Below are positions 41,257 through 45,295 of a stretch of 45,295 nt of DNA, piece after piece. Numbering within the stretch: the stretch's first letter is position 1; each line of letters begins with the position of its first letter. The notes beneath the pieces are model-generated. The model had not been told where the DNA came from. It saw only the letters and a list, made by a program, of their open reading frames with translations, and did no database searches. Source of the stretch: MB1-2 sp046566065 (GTDB lineage: Bacteria; Actinomycetota; CADDZG01; WHSQ01). The stretch covers positions 1 to 45,295 of the forward strand of contig JBKHXK010000020.1 in NCBI GenBank assembly GCA_046566065.1. Direction: 5' to 3'. A program made the position numbers and the translations under genes.

Positions 41257-42870
41257 CTAGCGGGTCGTGAAGGTCCAGCCGTAGGAGAACCCGCGGTTGC
41301 CCAGGTGGTCGGTTACGGACCGGACCTGCACTCGGTACGTTTTCTTCTTGCCGAGCGGGTTGCAGGGTCGCAGCTCGACGATCCGTCGGGCCACGATCTC
41401 CGTCCCCCCACAGATCCTCCTGCCTTTCCGGTAAAGGCTAAGTGTGTCGAAGTGGACGCTCTCCGGATCGAAAGGTTCGTTGAATCGCGCCACGATGACG
41501 GACCGGCGTTCGACCCCGACCGCGTTGGCCCATGGCGTATGGCTCTTGACGCGAGGACCCTCGGAGTCTGCGAAAGCCGCTGTTGCTTGGGACTCGATCC
41601 CTTGCCTGAGGCCTTCGTCAACCGCCGCTACCGCGTAGCGATAACGACGGCCATGCTCGGTTGCGAAATCCGAGTACGTCAAGGTCTCCGGGGTCAGCCG
41701 TGCCAGCAGACTGAACGGCGCGCTCCCCAGCGCTCGGTACAACAACCATTGCGTCGGCGTCGTGTCCACGAGAGGCTGCCAGGTCGCGGTCAGCAGCCCA
41801 CCCTTAGCGGAGGTCACCGTCGGACGAGCAGGACGGGGTGGTCCGGCGATCTTGAGACGGGCCGCGATGAACCGGTGGTCCGAATACTTCGGGTTGGTGG
41901 GGTGCTTCGTTCCCGGCTCCTCTCCCGCCCAGCCCGGATGATCCGCATGCGCGCTGGCGGTCTCCATCCCAGCGGTGAACATGTAGTCGATGCGGTTGCG
42001 TCGGAAGCGGGTGGTCGTATCGCAGATCACGGTGGCCGACTTCTGCTCGTGCGTCCATTCGTCGGCTAGCGAGAGACCTAGCTGGCGGTGATAGTCCCTC
42101 ACGACATCGGAGTAGACGCGGCCGGTCGTGGGCGCGGTGAGCATCGAGTACCAGGGCAGGGGGGCCGAGGTCTCCTCCGGATCGCACTCATGGGTCATCT
42201 CGACCGCGCGGCGGTTGAAGTCGCCCGCGATGATCGAGGGGACGTCGGTCAGGTCCATCTGTCGTTTGATCTCCGGCACGTTCCGTTCGAAGCAGTTGTG
42301 CTGTCCTGTGTTCGCGGTATAGCGCGGGTCAAGGTGGATGCTCGAGGCGGTGAAGCGCTGGCCGCTCTCGAGCTCGATGAACTCGGCCCACTGGTAGAAG
42401 CGTTCGGGCTGCTCTCCTTCGGAGTTGCGCGGAGCCGCGGCGTAGCAAACGTCGTTCCACTCGCGCGCCTCGCCCTGCATCGCGATGGTCTCGGTGTTGA
42501 TGATGAACTTCCCGAACGCCTTGGTCGAGCCTGCGATCTGATAGTTCACGTCGGAGCGTTGGCGGAGCAGGTTGGCGAAGATCTCGAGGTTGGCCGGCTG
42601 CATCTCTTGCATGACGATCAGATCGGGCAGCGATCCGACACGCTCGGAGCCACCATCGAAAGCCGGGGGCCGCTGCAGCACGGCCCGCGCGAGATCGAGC
42701 ATCATCTGGAAGCGCTTCACGCCGATGACCTTGCGCTGCCAGGCGTTCGCGCTGACGACGTAGATCTGACCCGGAGGCGACGGCTTCGTGGGGAAGTTGG
42801 CCGCGGGGGCCGGCGTGACCGGCAGCAGGGTAGCCACCAGGCAGATGAGGAGAAGTAGGGCGCGTCTCAT
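41257..42870 (-). CDS. Secreted endonuclease/exonuclease/phosphatase-fold protein with FN3 and Ig-like domains
   Basis: About 537 aa. Signal peptide MRRALLLLICLVATLLPVTP. EEP catalytic motifs in order: Asn in VSANAWQ, Glu in IVMQEMQP, HLD, GDFN, NRIDYMF and SDHRF. These indicate a metal-dependent hydrolase of nucleic acid, phospholipid or inositol phosphate. After about residue 335 there is a fibronectin type III-like domain (TWQPLVDTTPTQWLLYRALG) and a C-terminal SbsA/Big_5-like domain (VIVARFNEPFDPESV, TDHLGNRGFSYGWTF). ATG 42870 is chosen because the signal peptide begins there and GAAGAT lies 6 nt upstream; the frame is open to GTG 42918. Confidence 0.88.
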   Translation of the reverse strand: MRRALLLLICLVATLLPVTPAPAANFPTKPSPPGQIYVVSANAWQRKVIGVKRFQMMLDLARAVLQRPPAFDGGSERVGSLPDLIVMQEMQPANLEIFANLLRQRSDVNYQIAGSTKAFGKFIINTETIAMQGEAREWNDVCYAAAPRNSEGEQPERFYQWAEFIELESGQRFTASSIHLDPRYTANTGQHNCFERNVPEIKRQMDLTDVPSIIAGDFNRRAVEMTHECDPEETSAPLPWYSMLTAPTTGRVYSDVVRDYHRQLGLSLADEWTHEQKSATVICDTTTRFRRNRIDYMFTAGMETASAHADHPGWAGEEPGTKHPTNPKYSDHRFIAARLKIAGPPRPARPTVTSAKGGLLTATWQPLVDTTPTQWLLYRALGSAPFSLLARLTPETLTYSDFATEHGRRYRYAVAAVDEGLRQGIESQATAAFADSEGPRVKSHTPWANAVGVERRSVIVARFNEPFDPESVHFDTLSLYRKGRRICGGTEIVARRIVELRPCNPLGKKKTYRVQVRSVTDHLGNRGFSYGWTFTTR

Positions 42871-42876
42871 CTCCCT

Positions 42877-42882
42877 ATCTTC
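42877..42882 (-). promoter_or_regulatory. -10-like hexamer (GAAGAT) of a leaderless start
   Basis: On the minus strand GAAGAT, a 6-nt spacer AGGGAG, then ATG 42870. The spacer looks like a Shine-Dalgarno but is too close to act as one. Confidence 0.35.
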
Positions 42883-42998
42883 GACGCTAAATCCGGACGA
42901 TTTAGACAAACCAAGCACGCGCCAGGCGATCCAACCCTGATTCTGTGGAGACTTCGTGGCAATTACGGCTACGGAGCTCCCTCAGAATCCCCGGGGGG

Positions 42999-44339
42999 TT
43001 AGGGGCAGGAGGGGCCGGAGCAGTTCCTGAGCTCGCTGAGCCTGGCGGACAGGGGCCGGACGTTCGGGTCGTTTCGCTTGCTCTGGTCCCCCAGCAGGTT
43101 GCGCAGCTGCCAGGGGTCCTCGACCAGGTCGTAGTACTCGCTGACGAAGTTGTCTCCGTTGCGCCGGTAGTACTCGACGTACTGGTAGGTCTCGGTGAGC
43201 AGGGAGGCCCAGGTCGGTACCTCCGACTCGTCGTCGGCCCAGTGCTCGAGCAGCAGTTCCTCGCGGCGCTCGTCGGACAGCAAAGACCTTCCGTCGACCT
43301 CGTGAAGTGCGGCCAGCCCGGTCACGTCGAGCACCGTGGCCGCCACATCGATGTTCGCGGCCAGACGATCGTCTCTCGTCCCAGCTTCGACCTGCCCCGG
43401 CCAGCGCATGAAGAACGGGATCTGCACCGACTGCAGGTACGGGTAGCGCTTGGCCGTCTTGCCGTGCTCGCCCCAGAGTTGACCGTTGTCGCCTAAGAAG
43501 AACGCGATGGTGTCGCGGTCCTCGCCCAGGGCACGGACCTCGCGCATCACGCGAGCGACCAGATCGTCGGCCGAGAACAACGTGCGGATCTGCTTGCGAC
43601 GGATCTTCTGGTAGTTGGAACGCTTGCCGGGGCCGAAGTCGGGCTTGTCCGAGAGATCCTCCTCTTTGACGGCAGGGTTCCACTTGACCGGGTAGGTCTC
43701 GGCCCCTTCGTACTTCGGCTCGGCGGTGTACGGCGCGTGCGCGGGCGTTGCGCCGATGTAGAGGAACCAGGGTTGCGCGTCGTCTCGCTCGAACCCTTCG
43801 AGGAAGCCCACCGCGCTCTTCTTCACGAAGTTGTTCGTGTAGCCGTCGACCCGCCGCTTGCGACCGTCGACATTGAAGAGAGCGTCGAAGTAGTAACCCT
43901 GCAGCATGATGGCGAAGTCGTCGAAGTGGGGCGGATCGACCTCACGCGGCCACCGGTTGAGGTACTTCCCGGTGACTGCCGTTCGGTAGCCCGCCTCCTG
44001 CAGATAGGCCTGGAGCGTCCGATCCTGGTCAAGCGCGGTCGCCAGATCGTTGACGCGAACGCCGTGCCCATGCGCATAGCGACCCGAGAAGATCGAGGCG
44101 CGGCTGGGGCAACAGAGGGGCGTGGTCGCGAACGCCTGCGTGAACCGTTTCCCCTGTTGCTTGAAGAACCTGCGGGTATCGGGCATGGCGCGCATGGTCC
44201 CGTGGGCGCGCTGGTCGTCGGTGACGATCACGAGCACGTTGGGCCGCGAGGGTGGCTCGGGTGTCGCTTGTCCCGGCCCTTCTGCGCTCGATGAGCAAGC
44301 GGCCATGAGCAGCGCTACCGCCAGGGTTGCGGTTCTCAC
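42999..44339 (-). CDS. Sulfatase lipoprotein
   Basis: 446 aa. Lipobox LMAAC (Cys15). Sulfatase motifs: metal-binding VIVTDDQR (Asp41, Asp42), the formylglycine signature CCPSRASIFSGR with Cys76 as the residue to be oxidised, GKYLNRW, and FFLGDNGQLWGEHGKTAKR near the C-terminal metal site. It likely removes sulfate from an extracellular glycan or ester; a formylglycine-generating enzyme is needed and is not in the window. GTG 44339 is taken as the start; TTG 44345, which overlaps the stop of the upstream gene, has better spacing from GGGGGAG and is a real alternative. Operon with the gene at 44342. Confidence 0.92.
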   Translation of the reverse strand: MRTATLAVALLMAACSSSAEGPGQATPEPPSRPNVLVIVTDDQRAHGTMRAMPDTRRFFKQQGKRFTQAFATTPLCCPSRASIFSGRYAHGHGVRVNDLATALDQDRTLQAYLQEAGYRTAVTGKYLNRWPREVDPPHFDDFAIMLQGYYFDALFNVDGRKRRVDGYTNNFVKKSAVGFLEGFERDDAQPWFLYIGATPAHAPYTAEPKYEGAETYPVKWNPAVKEEDLSDKPDFGPGKRSNYQKIRRKQIRTLFSADDLVARVMREVRALGEDRDTIAFFLGDNGQLWGEHGKTAKRYPYLQSVQIPFFMRWPGQVEAGTRDDRLAANIDVAATVLDVTGLAALHEVDGRSLLSDERREELLLEHWADDESEVPTWASLLTETYQYVEYYRRNGDNFVSEYYDLVEDPWQLRNLLGDQSKRNDPNVRPLSARLSELRNCSGPSCP

Positions 44340-44341
44340 CC

Positions 44342-45295
44342 TCAAGGGATCTCCCCCGGTGGAGTGTCCGAGCCAAAGCGGCAGCGCAGGACCTCGCCGA
44401 GCTGAGTGGACGGGAACGCAGCTTCGAAGACAGTTTCCTCCCCCCGATCCTCGTAGCCCTCGGGCAGGTCCTCGCGAGGCCAGTTGTCGGAGATCGTGTA
44501 CGAGTTCATGAAGCGAGCGACCTGTTCGACACTCACACCCGACCCCTCCAGCACCTCTCGATCCAGGAACGGACCCACCGCAGTGATGGCGAGCTTCAGA
44601 GTCTCGTCCTCGGGGACGTTGAAGCGCTCGTTGAGATCCTTCTCGAGCTCGTCCTGGCTGATCGGCCACGCTCCGCTGCGCTCGGGAGGAGGCGTGTGCC
44701 CGTGGTCGGCCGTCATGACGATCGCGTAATCGCCCACTTCCTCGTCGAGGTAGGTCACGAGTCGACCGAGCGCCCGATCCTGAGCTTCGAGCACATCGGC
44801 CATGCGTTCGGAGTCCATCGAGAACTGATGCCCCACGATGTCGGTCATCTTGTAGTTGGTGAAGAAGAGATCCGTGACGGCATCTTCGCCGTACCCCTCC
44901 CGTTTCAGCATCTGCAGGATCACGTCCGTCTGATAGCCCGCCCATGCGGGATTGTCGTGATGTTCCGCGATGTCGTTGTCGCGCCGGTCCCCGTCCTTGG
45001 TCCCGTCGCGCAGATCGAGACGATCGATGTGTCGCTGGAGTCCGGGGAAGTCGTTCACGTAGCTCGGGGTCTGGAAAAAGTCGTTGTTGCCGCGGATCTT
45101 CTGGTCGAAGCCGATGATCGCGAGCTGGTCTTTGTCCCCGCCTTCGGTCTGGGAGCCGTGTCCCATCATCGGTATGTGCCACGCGCGCAGCGCTACCAGA
45201 CCCACCTTCGGTTCGTTGTCCAGGAGACGGTCGAACTCGTCGGCGAATGTCGTCAGCTGGGTATCTTCGGGGTCGCGCTCTGCCTGCGCCACGCG
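44342..45295 (-). CDS. Alkaline-phosphatase-superfamily protein, 5' end outside the window
   Basis: The last about 317 residues of a protein whose N-terminus lies beyond base 45295. It parallels the 39545-41203 protein: DLFFTNYKMTDIVGHQFSMD, VMTADHGHTPPPERSGAWPI, then FMNSYTISDNWPREDLPEGY and a final LGEVLRC. The nucleophile region is not in the window. It is probably also an exported phosphodiesterase-like enzyme. The stop TGA overlaps the possible TTG start of the sulfatase, so the two are coupled. Confidence 0.85.
   Translation of the reverse strand, partial: RVAQAERDPEDTQLTTFADEFDRLLDNEPKVGLVALRAWHIPMMGHGSQTEGGDKDQLAIIGFDQKIRGNNDFFQTPSYVNDFPGLQRHIDRLDLRDGTKDGDRRDNDIAEHHDNPAWAGYQTDVILQMLKREGYGEDAVTDLFFTNYKMTDIVGHQFSMDSERMADVLEAQDRALGRLVTYLDEEVGDYAIVMTADHGHTPPPERSGAWPISQDELEKDLNERFNVPEDETLKLAITAVGPFLDREVLEGSGVSVEQVARFMNSYTISDNWPREDLPEGYEDRGEETVFEAAFPSTQLGEVLRCRFGSDTPPGEIP

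Overview
The window reads as a chromosomal segment of a high-GC actinobacterium, probably from an uncultured or deep-branching lineage. Pointers are a WhiB-type Fe-S regulator, a SenX3/RegX3-type two-component pair next to phoU, a PhoX phosphatase with 11-bp PHO-box repeats, a PimB-like mannosyltransferase, frequent GTG/TTG starts, and several genes whose start codon lies exactly 6 nt after a -10-like hexamer (leaderless pattern). I saw no rRNA, tRNA, CRISPR array, IS transposase or phage gene.

Layout. 1-1.25 kb: C-terminus of a probable PAC2-family protein, then an AbiEi-like/DUF559 gene broken by an in-frame TAA and bracketed by two 39-bp palindromes. 1.2-8.3 kb: phosphate module, with phoU divergent from a histidine kinase/response regulator pair, and pstS-pstC-pstA-pstB on the minus strand. 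8.6-10.8 kb: PhoX alkaline phosphatase behind a four-unit PHO-box-like promoter. 10.9-13.2 kb: small CxxC protein, methylglyoxal synthase, a small ORF and a secreted M28 peptidase. 13.4-18.3 kb: three secreted proteins (unknown beta-rich, LVIVD propeller, BNR/VWA surface protein). 18.3-26 kb: housekeeping and regulation (HD-GYP, glycosyltransferase, short HPF, TetR, helical-repeat protein, YjbQ, polyprenyl synthase, ECF sigma factor with membrane extension, MTHFR-like). 26-27 kb: an intact AbiEi/DUF559 gene bracketed by 49-bp palindromes; two more copies of that palindrome lie at 19.05 and 21.28 kb.

27-38 kb is an array of four minus-strand genes for large exported proteins built from a shared Ig-like module with an 'NVDVH' signature, ending either in RTX-type glycine/aspartate repeats or in a shared C-terminal beta domain. 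One of the four carries an in-frame TAG. A WhiB gene sits inside the array. 38-45.3 kb continues with exported enzymes and lipoproteins: FG-GAP/UnbV-like lipoprotein, two paralogous alkaline-phosphatase-superfamily proteins (one cut by the window end), an endonuclease/exonuclease/phosphatase-fold protein and a sulfatase.

How they work together. The first 11 kb is a coherent phosphate-starvation regulon: sensor, regulator, PhoU, high-affinity uptake and secreted phosphatase, tied by candidate PHO boxes at three promoters. The last 18 kb is a cell-surface/secretome island. The most unusual signals are the palindrome-bracketed AbiEi/DUF559 genes, with two apparently related palindrome families, and the NVDVH-module protein array.
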